NCBI GenBank assembly: GCA_032717465.1
Contig: CM064632.1
Location: 25,633,094 to 25,697,093 of the forward strand
Origin: Coenobita brevimanus
Lineage: Eukaryota > Arthropoda > Malacostraca > Decapoda > Coenobitidae
Length of the DNA stretch: 64,000 nucleotides
Reading direction: 5' to 3'
The notes below the pieces were generated by a model, which ran no database searches, was not told the DNA's origin, and saw only the letters and a list, made by a program, of their open reading frames with translations. How positions within the stretch are numbered: position 1 is the first letter of the stretch; the number at the start of each line of letters is the position of its first letter. Positions 22,492-34,582 of this stretch are shown here, one piece after another. A program made the translations under genes and the position numbers.

Positions 22492-24388
22492 GGTAGCCAA
22501 GCTCCTTCTTGATGAGAGGAACTTTCACCGGGTTCACACGGTAAGGAGGCAATTTAATTGGCTTTGCGTCTCCAACATCGACATCATGCATCAACACAGT
22601 GGTTCTTCCTGGAGTGGCACGGAACACTTGCAGGTACTCCTGCAGTAATGCCGAAAACTCCTGCCTTTCCTTGGGAGGTAGATGAGAAAGCTTAGTCTGG
22701 AGATCATTCATGATATCAGGATTCTTCCCCAAACTATCACTCAGGCTCATACCGCATGGGAGAGCTTCACTTGCAGACTCGGGTGGAACAGCTACAGTGC
22801 AGACTGGATTATTTTTGTCCCGCCTGTGATATAACTTTAGCATGTTGATGTGACATAGTTGCTTGTTCTTTCTACGATCTGGTGTGGCGATGACATAGTT
22901 GACATCACTGAGTTTGTTCTCCACGAAATAAGGACCACTAAACTTGGCTTGAAGAGGTTGCCCATGAACTGGTAGCAGAATCAAAACCTGATCTCCTGGC
23001 TGAAAGTGGCGTAACCTGGACTTCTTATCATACCAAGTCTTCATCTTCTCCTGAGCAGCTCCTAAATTCTCTCTCGCCAGTTGTAAAGCAGTGGACAGCC
23101 GTTCTTTGAACTTCATCACATACTCCAGCAGGTTGACGTCATCTTCCTCCGACAGCCAGCATTCCTTGAGTAACTTAAGGGGTCCTCTTACTTCATGGCC
23201 AAACAGTAGTTCAAAAGGTGAGAAGCCCAGTGATTCATTTGGAGATTCTCTTGCGGCAAACACAACGAATGGAAGACCTTTATCCCAGTCTTTCTGATGT
23301 TCCAAACAGTATTTCTTGAGCATCGATTTGAGTGTTTGATGATATCTCTCCAACGCTCCTTGGGTCTGGGGATGGTAAGCTGAAGACGTGATCTGGGTGA
23401 TGCCCAACTCTTTCAGAGACTGCTTGAAAACATTTGACATGAAATTACTTCCCCGGTCTGACTGTACCTCCTTGGGCAGACCAAACTTTGTGAAGAACCC
23501 TAGCATTTCCTTAACCACGTTCTTTGCTGAGATATTTCTAAATGGAATGGCTTCAGGATAACGAGTAGCCATATCAATCAGGGTCAACACATAAGAAAAT
23601 CCTGAAGAAGTCTTAGGAAGAGGGCCCACAATATCCACCAACACACGGGTGAAAGGCGCCTCAAAAGGAGGAATGGGAACTAGAGGTGCAACCTTTTCGG
23701 TCTGATTACACTTCCCCACAACTTGACAGGTGTGACAAGACTTACAATACCAGGAAACATCCCTGAAGATACCTGGCCAGTAGAAGTGTTTCAGAATGCG
23801 TGCCACAGTCTTCCTCACTCCAAGGTGTCCTGCCAAACTGGAATCATGAGCCACTCTAATGATATCCTGCCTACAAACACGAGGGATGACAACTTGATGT
23901 ACAACCTCCCATTCACAGTCGGCTGATGCTGTTGGGGGTCTCCACTTCCTCATAAGTACTCCTGACTTTACATAATAACAAGTAGAAGCACCAGTTGACT
24001 CTTCCTCACTGCAAGCAGAGTTAGCTAGACCTTTCAACTCAGGGTCAGCAACCTGCAACTCAACCAACTCTTGACGAGACAAATTATCAACACTACGCGG
24101 TACTGCCTCATCTCGTGAGTGGTCCAAATTAGCAAGAAAAGTGTCAGCTAGGATAACATCATCATCATCATTATCCTCTAAATCACCAGTAACTTTAGAC
24201 TTAGCCCTAGTGACAGCACATGCAGGGAACACATCAGGGACATCACAATCATGGGTCGCAGCCACTGGCTCACTAGACAACTGAGGAGCTGGACACACTT
24301 GACTTCCACCAATATCATTTCCAAGTAAGAAAGTTACACCTGACATTGGGAGTGTCAACCAACCCAACCATAACGGAACCATTAACAA
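22492..24388 (-). CDS. Gmr1-like pol, integrase part plus start of RT
   Basis: The listed frame is about 630 residues. The first ~30 residues hold the C-terminal protease strand with the LLGND motif. The integrase that joins cDNA to chromosomal DNA follows: zinc-binding H181, H188, C215 and C218, then the catalytic triad D252 (VDIVGP), D311 (SDRGSNF) and E347 (ALERYH), D and E being 35 residues apart, then a GPY/F-type segment around FSGPYFV and the C-terminal HINMLKLYH. After a ~80-residue linker the N-terminal RT segment starts (KLPPYRVNP) and is cut by the LINE-A insertion at 22,491. Integrase located upstream of RT is visible directly from these coordinates. The start codon is not meaningful because the protein is expected to be read as part of a Gag-Pol polyprotein. 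Confidence 0.9.
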
Positions 24389-26015
24389 AACCAGACTCTA
24401 AATTCACTCTGCACAGAGGGACAGAGAAGTAATTATTCCCTACACCTTGTAAGATTACAGTTTCATCAGAGGAATTAACATTAGAGCCTAGAACACTGGT
24501 CAGCATAAGGGATTGGCAAGCACCTGTATCACGATATATTTGAACTGATTTCCTGTCATTACTGTCCAGAGGACTGACAAAACCATCAGACAGGAAATTA
24601 GCACATGAACTCTTGAGAGTGTCACCCACGTTACTGCTCAAAAGAGGAGCTCCATCATGAGAATTTAAGTTACCCCTCAAAGCAGGTTCAGTTAACTCAG
24701 TTAAAGAATTCTGGGAACTCTCAAGAGTGGACACTAGACCAATTGACTGAATATTTAAAGACTCCTTTTTGTTCACATCACGCTGTCTCCTGAAACATTT
24801 CTCCGTAGTATGACCAAGCTTACTACAATAAGTACATTTACGTTTCTGAAATCTAGAGGTGAAGCTGGTATTTACTTCCTGAGAAACATCATCTTTATTC
24901 TCTTTCCTGTTACCTGTACTCTGAGTAGAGGCAACGTGCTTACTCTCAGCTTTCCCTTTTTCTCTAGAATATCTCTTATGAGTGAGAACATATTCATCAG
25001 CTAAAACTGCAGCATCAGACAAATTATCTATTCTTCTCTCATCAAGATATAGGCTTACATCTTTATAAATACACCTCTTGAAGTCCTCCAGCAAAATCAT
25101 CTGCTTAAACTTACCAAAATCAGAATCCACATTCTTAGAATTTAACCACTGCTCTAACAGATCTTCTTTGATTTTTGCATACTCAACATGGGATTGCTTA
25201 CCTTGCTTGTAAGTTGTCCTAAATTTTACTCTGTAGGCTTCAGGAACAAGCTCATAGGCCTTAAGAATCAAGCTCTTAACTACATCATAATTATCAGATT
25301 GATCCTGAGGCAAAGATGCATAAGTTACTTGAGCTTTACCGGTGAGAACAGTTTGAAGGAGTACTGGCCAATACTTTTTGGGCCAATTAAAACCTGTAGC
25401 TACCCTCTCAAACAACTGAAAATACTTTGTTAAATCAGATTCATTAAAAGGAGGGACAAGTTTAACATTTTTAGCCACATCAAAATCATCAGAGCTAGAT
25501 GATGCAGTTCCACCTTGTTTCATGCGATACTCATGGTCTGCCTGAATCCTAGCAATTTCAACTTGTGCCTCAGCCTCCTTAGAACGGGCCTGAAATTCAG
25601 CCTCCTTAGCACTTGCTTGAAATTCAGCCTCCTGAATACGAGCCTGAGACTCCGCCTGCTTAGCCTGAGACTCCGCCTCCTTAGCCTGAGACTCAGCCTC
25701 CTTAGCACGTGCTTGAAATTCAGCCTCCTTAACACGAGCCTCCTGCAGGGCTAGCTGTAACTTAGGTAATTCAATCTGCATTTGCCCATTTGGAGGAGTT
25801 ACATTAAACAAGCTTTTATTAATCATGCCAACAATTTGATCTTTAGAATGATGAGAGTGAACTGCAATTCCCAATTGTTGAGCAACAAGCTTAAGTTCAT
25901 TCTTTGTTCTGTTTTCTACATCACACACTGTTTGCACATTTGACGAAAAATCTTTGGCTTCATCAAGTGTAGTAACAGTAGACATCATGAATAAGTAACA
26001 GTCACAAAATATCAA
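24315..26015 (-). CDS. Gmr1-like gag with protease start
   Basis: 566-residue frame encoding the structural Gag and the beginning of the protease. Residues about 85-165 are a charged KEAESQA-type coiled-coil repeat. Residues ~196-300 form a capsid segment with TGKAQ and LKAYELVPEAYRVKFR, which closely resembles the vertebrate SCAN domain; SCAN is known to derive from Gmr1-like Gag. A zinc knuckle of the form Cx2Cx4Hx4C starts at residue 394. The aspartic protease active site DTGA is at residue 496. The frame stops 71 residues later and the rest of the protease lies in the frame of the downstream ORF, one step off. Initiation may be at the Met pair around 25,985-25,988 rather than the first Met. 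Confidence 0.9.
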   Translation of the reverse strand: MIFCDCYLFMMSTVTTLDEAKDFSSNVQTVCDVENRTKNELKLVAQQLGIAVHSHHSKDQIVGMINKSLFNVTPPNGQMQIELPKLQLALQEARVKEAEFQARAKEAESQAKEAESQAKQAESQARIQEAEFQASAKEAEFQARSKEAEAQVEIARIQADHEYRMKQGGTASSSSDDFDVAKNVKLVPPFNESDLTKYFQLFERVATGFNWPKKYWPVLLQTVLTGKAQVTYASLPQDQSDNYDVVKSLILKAYELVPEAYRVKFRTTYKQGKQSHVEYAKIKEDLLEQWLNSKNVDSDFGKFKQMILLEDFKRCIYKDVSLYLDERRIDNLSDAAVLADEYVLTHKRYSREKGKAESKHVASTQSTGNRKENKDDVSQEVNTSFTSRFQKRKCTYCSKLGHTTEKCFRRQRDVNKKESLNIQSIGLVSTLESSQNSLTELTEPALRGNLNSHDGAPLLSSNVGDTLKSSCANFLSDGFVSPLDSNDRKSVQIYRDTGACQSLMLTSVLGSNVNSSDETVILQGVGNNYFSVPLCRVNLESGFVNGSVMVGLVDTPNVRCNFLTWK

Positions 26016-26048
26016 GCAATATCCTTATGATAATATCCTGAATATCGT

Positions 26049-26063
26049 GATGAGAGGTCGCCA
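26049..26063 (-). promoter_or_regulatory. candidate primer binding site
   Basis: On the minus strand TGGCGACCTCTCATC starts 6 nt inside the 5' LTR end. A TGG start complementary to a tRNA CCA terminus and this position are what a PBS requires. The tRNA species was not identified. Confidence 0.6.
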
Positions 26064-26639
26064 AATTTATGTTACGGAACAGAGAAAGATAATGTACACT
26101 TTAAGTGAGAATACTAAAAATCACTACTGTCCCGTAAAGTTCCAGGTTCAAAACAAAAGAGTTAGGTAAAATTACAAGTTAAAGTTTAATGCTCAAACTA
26201 ACAACAAAACATTCAGGACTCATAAGGATAATGTAATGGCAAAAAACAGGTTAAATATATGGTTAACTGCAATAGCCTCTATTAACACGAAATTAGCAAG
26301 AGTAAATATATCTAAGTCAGCCCTGATAAAATGAAAATACACTGGATAATGCTCAGTTAATGCAAGATAAATTATTACAGATACAAAATAGTGTTAAAAC
26401 TGACTGACAAAATGAATCCTACGCAAATTACAAAAACCTCACTAGGCCTACAAATCAACACCTTATGCTATACAGTACAAGGAAAAAATGCAATAACAGT
26501 TATACTCAAATTACACAGCTGCTAGATGGCTGGAGACTTCCTGAGTACTCACAATAATGACCGTACAGGGGAGGACAGAGATGTGAGCAAAATGAGGAGT
26601 AGATCTACAGTTAGTGGCAATGATGCAGAGACTGAGCTC

Positions 26640-26648
26640 ATTATATAG
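26640..26648 (-). promoter_or_regulatory. LTR TATA box
   Basis: CCCTATATAATGAG on the minus strand in the 5' LTR, conserved in the 3' LTR at 20,559-20,567. It is the likely core promoter of the element; the MITE lies about 100 bp upstream of it. Confidence 0.55.
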
Positions 26649-26750
26649 GGGCCGGCAGAGCTTGATACAACTTGTAAGAAGGACGCGCAAATGAAGCCAT
26701 GGGGACAAAGAGTTGACAATCCCGCTCTGAACAACAGAAAGGACGACTTA

Positions 26751-27074
26751 GGTCCCGTCCACACGAGCGGACAGTGCCTGACGGGCAAACACTGATACCA
26801 AATCATATTCCAGTTCACACATTTAGAAGGTGGCTGGCGGGCATGAGCATATATGGCGTCATAAGCTGGGAAACCACTGGCAAACTACAGTATCTGTAAC
26901 ACTCTTGCCCGTTGTTGATGCAATGCTTGCCGTGTGGACGACAAAACAAGTGTGCCCGATAGTGACCAATGGCCGCCAGAAACTGCTCGATCTGGTAACA
27001 CTGCTAAAGAAGCGAGGGATATACGCTCAGCGGGCAGTGCCCGTCAGGCATTGCCCGCTCGTGTGGACGGAGCC
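26751..27074. mobile_element. PIF/Harbinger-like MITE, 324 bp
   Basis: Terminal inverted repeats: left GGTCCCGTCCACACGAGCGG, right complement GGCTCCGTCCACACGAGCGG, continuing imperfectly for about 40 bp (TGCCTGACGGGCA on both). Flanked by TTA on both sides (26,748-26,750 and 27,075-27,077), the 3-bp target duplication of PIF/Harbinger elements. No coding sequence. The empty site is visible in the other LTR. Confidence 0.9.
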
Positions 27075-27190
27075 TTACTCTACTATAACGGTAGAAGGGG
27101 GGGACTGAGGCAGAACACGCTCGTGATCAAACAGGCAGCACACTGTACGTTAGATTACACAAAGGATGATGAAATCATAGGCTATGTAAC

Positions 27191-27191
<1 letters not shown>

Positions 27192-27280
<89 letters not shown>
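27192..27280. repeat. (AC)n(CT)n, right part of the LTR-element target
   Basis: About 45 bp of AC directly abutting the LTR end, then (CT)n at about 27,240-27,278. Confidence 0.95.
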
Positions 27281-27550
27281 CTTTCATCGTCTCATCATCA
27301 TCACTCCTCCTTTCATCGTCTCATCATCGTCACCATCATCTCTCCCTTTCTCCACTACGTGTCTTTCTTCTCTTCCTCCTTCCCTACTCATGTCTTCGTT
27401 TCTTTTCTTCTCCAGTCTCTTCTCTTCATCAGTCACTCCTTTCTCCTCTTCCTCTATTTCCCCTCATGTTCATTCACTCTTCTCTCTGGTTTCTCCCACA
27501 TTTCATTTCTCTTTTCTCGTTCTTTCTCTTTTCGTCTCTTACCCTCTTCT

Positions 27551-27584
<34 letters not shown>

Positions 27585-27850
27585 CTCATCCACCTTTCAC
27601 CTTTCATGTCAATCTACCTCTCTCCCCTCGTTTGTTTTTTCCATTCTGTTCATCCCTCTCTAACTTTCCTCTCTCCTCCTCTTCCTTGCCTTCTCCTCTT
27701 ACTGTCCTGTCTCACATCCTCCGGCTTATTCCCTGTATCACCTTTCCTCCCCAGTCATCATCCTGAGTGTTACCCTTCTCCTCCTCACCCACTCAAGTCC
27801 TCCTCCTCCTACTCCTCCTCAGCTGATCCTCTCCTGCTCCTTTGTGACGG
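27281..27850. repeat. pyrimidine-rich low-complexity DNA
   Basis: CT/TCC-rich throughout. The 307-residue plus-strand frame over 26,934-27,857 is a composition artefact (Ser, Leu, Pro) running out of the MITE and AC tract. Confidence 0.8.
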
Positions 27851-27893
27851 TGTCTGAGAGTCTGAAGGCGGAACACGGAACACATAACAAGTT

Positions 27894-29149
<1,256 letters not shown>

Positions 29150-29271
29150 AAAGTTGCATAGCATTTTTTCATTATTTAGGCTCATATTCACGTATCAATC
29201 TCTTGTCGCGGTTCAGCATTCAAGATGGATAGGTGACAATTTTAGGTCAGATTAGGGTAAAAGGAGTATAG
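29150..29271. repeat. TA-1 MITE-like half copy
   Basis: GTTCAGCATTCAAGATGGAT, GTGACAATTTTAGGTCAG and AAAAGGAGTATAG match the right half of the 63,063 copy. Confidence 0.6.
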
Positions 29272-29524
29272 TTTAGGAAGCACAGCACCAAATGACCGTC
29301 TTATGATTGGGAGAAGGTTTTAGAAATAAGGGGGGGGTGGGCGAAGTAGATACAGCCTTCATTGTTCCCTCACTGCCAGTGGCTCTCAGGTAAATGAAAT
29401 TGCTTGTTATCATTAGGAGTAAACTACCAAAAGACGTCCTTGTGTAGAAACAGTTAAATGGGTTGGGAAAAGAGAATCGTCACTGCTGGACTAACTCTCT
29501 AATGGTCATGTCTTCAGTATTTCA

Positions 29525-29695
29525 AGTAACGCCAGATGATTTTAGTCTGCTGAAAATGTAAAAACCACAAAATGTCATACGCTCACATTACCTTTCCCGA
29601 ATTGACAACTCCAGTACTGTATTCCAGCTGAGAGTGAGTCATAGGAGCCTGAGAGTGTTAATCCGTCACCATTAATCATCTCATGGACAAGCATT
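29525..29695 (-). repeat. TTAA-1 MITE-like tandem units
   Basis: CCAGATGATTTTAGTCTGCTG, then AACTCCAGTACTGTATTCCAG, CTGAGAGTGAGTCATAGG, AGCCTGAGAGTGTTAATCC and CACCATTAATCATCTCATGG. It is the same series of blocks as at 56,175 in the same orientation. Confidence 0.65.
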
Positions 29696-30850
29696 TCCAT
29701 TAGGCTCTTTTATTGAAGCAGACGACAGACGGTTTTGTCAGTGGAGAGAGAAGGCTATATTTAATCTCTCCACCTTGACGATTTTTTTAGTCATATAATA
29801 TCTACAGGTAGCAAGAGTTAATTGATAGGTACGTCATCGGAGTGAAGGGATTAACGCTTCCACTTCGATGATGGCTTGTATTTTCATTTGATGTCTGCCA
29901 GTTTTATTTTTTATTCTTTTTTGACATCCTTCGAGATGGAGGGATTAGATATAGTCTTTATTAACCCCTTGTTTACTTTGTTTTTTTCTAAGCTGAATAA
30001 ACTCATCTGACTGTAGAAATACTGGAAAAAAAAGAAAAAACAAATAATAATCAAAATACACCTTGCGCGTGAAAATCTTTAGGGGATACTGACTGACGGC
30101 GCCGGACCTTGAGATGTTCCCCCGCACATAAAAGCCATTATCGTCTTATAGGGGGTTAATTGGGATTGCAGGAAACCCTTGGGGTGAATAAAATCGTCCG
30201 TGGCAGTGAAAGGTAAATACACAAGACGTCATGGAAGTGAAGGGGAAAGTAGACACTGTTTTAAATCTTTTCACTGCCAGACAAATCCCCAAGACTGAAA
30301 GACCGTCTAATCGTAGCCAGAGTAAAATAAAAACAAAGAAATAGTAGTAAAGGTTTTAAAAATATGCCTGAACTGAGCTACAACAGAGCACAAAATGGAA
30401 CGATGGGATAGGGAGAGTTTCGGGTTAGAGTGAGAGAGGATTTGCGAGGCAGGGTGGGAGGCAGAGAGTTGTTCAGAGTTATGATTGGAAAGGGGGGATG
30501 GCGTGGATTCGGAACTGGGAGAATGGGATGGGAATGGGAATGAGAAGGGGTGAGTGGGATGGAAAGCGATAGAACAGGGGTCGTGCTGTCTTCTCGACTT
30601 CCCTCACCATCCCTCGCTAATCAGTTTATTCCTGTATCTGGTACCACACACGTCAGTCAGTTTAGAGTCAACAGAAAGGCAAGGAAATATAAAAAGTCTA
30701 TTTGTAATATTAGTTAAATGATATGGAGGTTTCTTTATCGAAAAAAAAGTTAGGGTTTCTGATAAATACTGTAAGTTACTCTTCCTTACATCTGACGACT
30801 TGAGTTAAAATTTTCAAACTTGGTCTTTGATGCTTGTGGTGCTTCCTGTA
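29696..30850. other. non-genic stretch with TTAA-1 cores
   Basis: Contains TTAACCCCTTGTTTAC at about 29,961, AAGCTGAATAAACTCATCTG near 29,992, GGTGAATAAAATCGTCCGTG at 30,183 with AGTGAAGGGGAAAG near 30,236, and TTTTCACTGCCAGAC near 30,268. No gene seen. 30,395-30,600 is G-rich (GGGATGGGAATGGG). Confidence 0.55.
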
Positions 30851-31160
30851 GTTCGTTCACCTTAACTTGGCTGAGTGTTTCTTTCTTTTGCTGGCCATTG
30901 CCCGTGACTCAGTGGGAGGAGAAGACAGTAGTGCAGCTCTATATCTTTTCCATAACACTTCTTTGTGACTGGTGTTCGTTCATCTTTCTGTGTCTGAAAG
31001 TTTTGTTCTTTTGTAGTTGAGTGGCAGAATTAGACCATATTACGGGTTTACTTGTTTTCCATAGCACGTCTTCGTGACTAGCACCATATTATAGTATTAA
31101 TTGTGATAATACAGCATACAAGATGGTGAGACTGCATTTTTAGACAAAGTGAACAGGATT
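30851..31160. repeat. TA-1 MITE-like copy with internal duplication
   Basis: GTTCGTTCACCTTAACTTGG at the left. The block TATCTTTTCCATAACACTTC ... TGTGACTGG appears twice in diverged form (about 30,941 and 31,051), and ACAGCATACAAGATGGTGAG is near the right end. Confidence 0.55.
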
Positions 31161-32284
31161 TAGCTAATCATAGCAACCGGATCTGGACACGATATGCAGA
31201 TAGCCATGAGGGAAAAAAAAGGAAAAAGGCTCGCCTCCCAATATTTTGCTCTGTCGGACAGGTAATTTGCATGCGAGTAAGAGTGGCACATTTGTTTTGG
31301 GTGCGAGGTAATGTGCGGGGGATGATAGAGGACATTGTTATCTGGCAACATCACTGGAAAGAGGCACATTAAAAAGGCATTAAGAGGGAGAGGAATTTCG
31401 CGTACCCTTGGATTTCCGCCATTGTGTTGTTGGTGATAGTGTGTGGACTGGGATGAGGCCGGGCACTGCCGCTGATGCCAGAATTAACAACACTCGTTAA
31501 TGGTTAGTCGTAAAAAATGGCTGGCTGGATTGTAGGTGGAGTTAGTTCCCCCGCCACCCCTGCCAGTGTTTGTTTTTATCCACCCCCTGAAGCAGGATGG
31601 TATCATTTGCGGCAGCTCGGCCTGTACTGTTGTACTATTTTCAGCCTGTGTCTGTCTGTCTGTCTTTGTGTCTGTACCTTAACTCGCCCAAGTCTATTTT
31701 GATGGATTTGAATGACACTTCCCAGATGAGTTCGTTTGGTTTCACAGGAGGCCTTCCACTGTGTAGTTTTCCAGCCATGATTTATAGGAGAGTCAGCTCC
31801 CCTCACCTAATTAGAAATTCTCAGAAATATTGAAAGAAGGGCAGATATGACATTGTTATCGTCGTACATGTACAATGGACTCCGCAATTCGATATTTGGG
31901 GAGTAATTCATTGGGAGGTCAGCCTCCCTCCCGAAAATAAAGACAATCAGAGAGGGGGAATGTGAGCACATGGATTTCAAATAAATTTCTCAGGTCATTG
32001 TCAGGCTATTGTCTTCCACTATTTAAAAATCTCCACTATTATATTTAGGGAGATTAGCCCCCCTTCAAAACTTATAAAGTATACAAAATACGGGAAGAAG
32101 GGCAGATATCCCTGTGATATAATAGTACATGTAAAATGGGCTACCATCCACTAACTACTACTACTACTACTACCATTATTTTTGACTACCACTACTGCTG
32201 AGAGTATCGTGGGACATAACCCCTTCACATATGCAACCAATGCAATCATGTGGCTTTTATATTGGAATATCAGCTTCTTTATGC
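31161..32284. other. non-genic stretch
   Basis: No supported gene. An AGCTCCCCTCACCTAATTAG / AGCCCCCCTTC pattern with GAAGGGCAGATATGACAT-type words repeats near 31,795-31,865 and 32,050-32,125, suggesting a short diverged duplication. Confidence 0.45.
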
Positions 32285-32384
32285 CTCTGCCTACTTCTTC
32301 TTCTTCCTCCTCCTCCTCCTCCTTCTCCTCCTCCTCCTCCTTCTTCTTTTATTATTGTTATTATTATTATTATTATTATACAAG
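32285..32384. repeat. (TTC)(CTC)(TTA) trinucleotide repeat
   Basis: TTC/CTC triplets grade into (TTA)n at 32,350-32,380, directly abutting LINE-C; the ATT repeat resumes at 35,095 after it. Confidence 0.9.
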
Positions 32385-32981
32385 CATGGGCGATTGTATG
32401 TGTATGCTCCAACAGAGGATCGAGTGGCAAGAGTGAAAGATGAGTTTTGGGCGAGAGTAGAAGCATGTATGGACAAGTTTGAGAGGAGCGAGAGAGTGCT
32501 ATTGATTGGAGACATGAATGGCAAAGTTGGGAATGTACGAGTGGATGGAGTGGTTGGTCAGTGGGGTGTGCCAGCAGAAGTAGATGGGAATGGTAGTGCT
32601 TTGGTGGACATCTGTGCTGGTAAGGGGTTGGCAATAGCCAATACCTACTTTCGTCATAAGATGATCTACCGGTATACATGGAGAGTAATGAGGAGGATGG
32701 ATGGTGAACTTGTTGAACGAAAGGCAATGATAGACTACGTGTGTGTGGATGAGCGAATGAGAAGACAAGTGTTGGATGCAAGGGTGTGGAGAGGGTGGGG
32801 GAATGGAGTCTCGGACCATCACTTAGTGATGGCCAAGGTAGAGCTGCAAAGAAAGTGGTTGAGGAGACGAAGGGGAAGACAGGAGGAAGCAGCTCCTGTG
32901 AGAAGAGTGGAGAAATTGCAAGATAGTGAGAAAATGACAGAGTATAAGAGCATAGTGGAAGAAAGATTGGGAAGGTATTAG
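32385..32981 (+). pseudogene. LINE-C endonuclease fragment
   Basis: The frame reads LYVYAPTEDR then VLLIGDMNGKVG (the GDxN catalytic block of apurinic-like endonucleases), a Tyr-rich segment with RYTWR, IDYVCVDERMR, and the VSDHHLV motif holding the catalytic Asp-His. The N-terminal Asn and Glu motifs are absent because of 5' truncation. It ends at an in-frame TAG after LGRY. The domain would nick target DNA; here it is incomplete. Confidence 0.85.
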
Positions 32982-33833
32982 CTAGAGCAGATGGAAGGGG
33001 TGGAAGACGTATGTAAGATATTCACGGAAGAGATAAGCGCAGCGTGTGAGGCGGTTTGTGGAGTGAGGAGGAGATGCAAGGGTGTGCAAGGTACAGCATG
33101 GTGGAATGATGAGGTGAAACGAGCTGTGGAACAAAAGAAGAAGGCATATGGTGAATGGTTGGCGAGTAGAGGTAGGGGAGAAGATGAGAGAGAGAAGAGA
33201 GAGGTATATGTGAGCAGGAGAAGGGAGGTTATGAGACTGGTGAAGGAGAGTAAGAAGAAAGTGGATGAAGAGTTTGGGAGGAATCTGAGTGTGAAATGGA
33301 GGGAGAGTAAGAAATTGTTTTGGAAGGAGGTAAAGAAAGTAAGGCAGTGTGAAAGGGGAAATAGTAGGGGAGTGAAAGACAGGAATAATAGATTGTTGGT
33401 GGAGAAGAGAGAGAAACTGAGGAGATGGAAGGAGCACTTTGAGGATTTGTTGAATGTAGAGAGTGAGAGCAGTGTGAGTATAAGTGGTTGGGGAATGGCT
33501 GGGAGAAGAAGAGATGAGAGGAGGGAGGAAGAGATCAGTAGGTCGGAAGTAGTGGAAGCGATGAAGAAGATTAAGCTGGGAAAGGCCCCAGGAATTGATG
33601 GAGTGTGTGGTGAAATGCTTAGGTATGGGGGTGAGATTATTGTGGAGTGGATATGGAAGTTGTGTAGATTGGCTTGGGAAGAGGGAAGGGTTCCAGAGGA
33701 CTGGAAATCAGGTATAATTGTTCCTCTATACAAAGGAAAAGGGGAGAGAGAAGTATGTGGTAACCATAGGGGTATTTGCCTTCTTAGTGTGACTGGTAAA
33801 ATATATGGTAGAATACTCATTGATAGGGTTTGA
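32982..33833 (+). pseudogene. LINE-C linker and RT N-terminus
   Basis: Same frame as the endonuclease, reopened after the TAG. A Lys/Arg/Glu-rich linker (WWNDEVKRAVEQKKKAY, RRWKEHFEDLLN) precedes KLGKAPGIDGVCGEML, VPEDWKSGIIVPLYKGKG and NHRGICLLSVTGKIY, the first RT blocks. It ends at an in-frame TGA directly before the next segment. Confidence 0.85.
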
Positions 33834-34582
33834 CATATGACAGAGGAGCTAGTTGGAGAAGAACAAGGGGGATTTAGGAAGGGAAAAGGATGTGTAGATC
33901 AGGTATTTGTTCTAAGATGTTTAGTGGAGAAGTATCTAGAGAAGGGAAGGAAAGTGTATGCTGCCTTCATGGACTTGGAGAAAGCTTATGACAGAATAGA
34001 TAGGCAAGGTATGTGGAAGGTATTAAGAATATATGGAGTGGAGGGGAAATTGTTGAGTGCTGTGAAGAGTATGTACGAGGGAGCTAGGGCTACGGTGCGA
34101 GTGGATGGTGAGCTGAGTGAGTTCTTTGATCTCAATGTGGGACTGAAACAAGGGTGTGTGATGTCTCCATGGCTGTTTAATATATATATATGGATGGGGT
34201 TGTAAAGGAGGTGCAAGGTAGGGCAGTGGATGTGGGGGTGGCCTTAATGAATGAGGGTGAGATTTGGAAGCTTCCGGTGTTGCTGTTTGCTGATGATACA
34301 GTATTGTTGAGTGGAGATGAATGGGAGTTGCAAGGTTTGGTGAATGAATTTGGGACAGTGTGTAGGAGGAGGAAGCTGAAAGTTAATGTAAACAAAAGTA
34401 AAGTTATGGTGTTTGAGAGGAATGAAGTCACAGAGTGTGCAGTGAGGTTGGATGTTGAGGATATGGAGAATGTGAGTGCATTCAAGTACTTGGGTAGTGT
34501 GATGAGTAAGGATGGAACTTTGGGGGATGAAGTACTGTACGTGAAAGGGTACAGCAGGGAAGAAAGGTTGTTGGTACACTGA
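33834..34582 (+). pseudogene. LINE-C RT palm region, frameshifted
   Basis: Begins with GEEQGGFRKGKGCVDQ, then AFMDLEKAYDRID (first catalytic Asp) and GLKQGCVMSPWLFNIYI. At about 34,185 an ATATAT run is 2 bp too long, so the frame changes; it continues in another frame with FADDTVLLSG (FADD variant of the catalytic box), KLKVNVNKSKVMVFER and FKYLGSVMSKDG. A second frame change lies near 34,540. Confidence 0.85.

Larger units (their letters stand above)
26070..27191 (-). repeat. 5' LTR of the Gmr1-like element, carrying a MITE
   Basis: 1,122 bp, 327 bp longer than the 3' LTR. The whole excess is the 324-bp insertion at 26,751-27,074 plus a duplicated TTA. Confidence 0.95.

Noticed and set aside
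26934..27857. 307-residue plus-strand frame
   Set aside because: It starts in the MITE, crosses the LTR end, an AC tract and CT-rich DNA; composition explains its openness.
32978..33820. 280-residue minus-strand frame opposite LINE-C
   Set aside because: Antisense shadow of a purine-rich RTE coding strand; it shows no domain while the plus strand has clear RT motifs.
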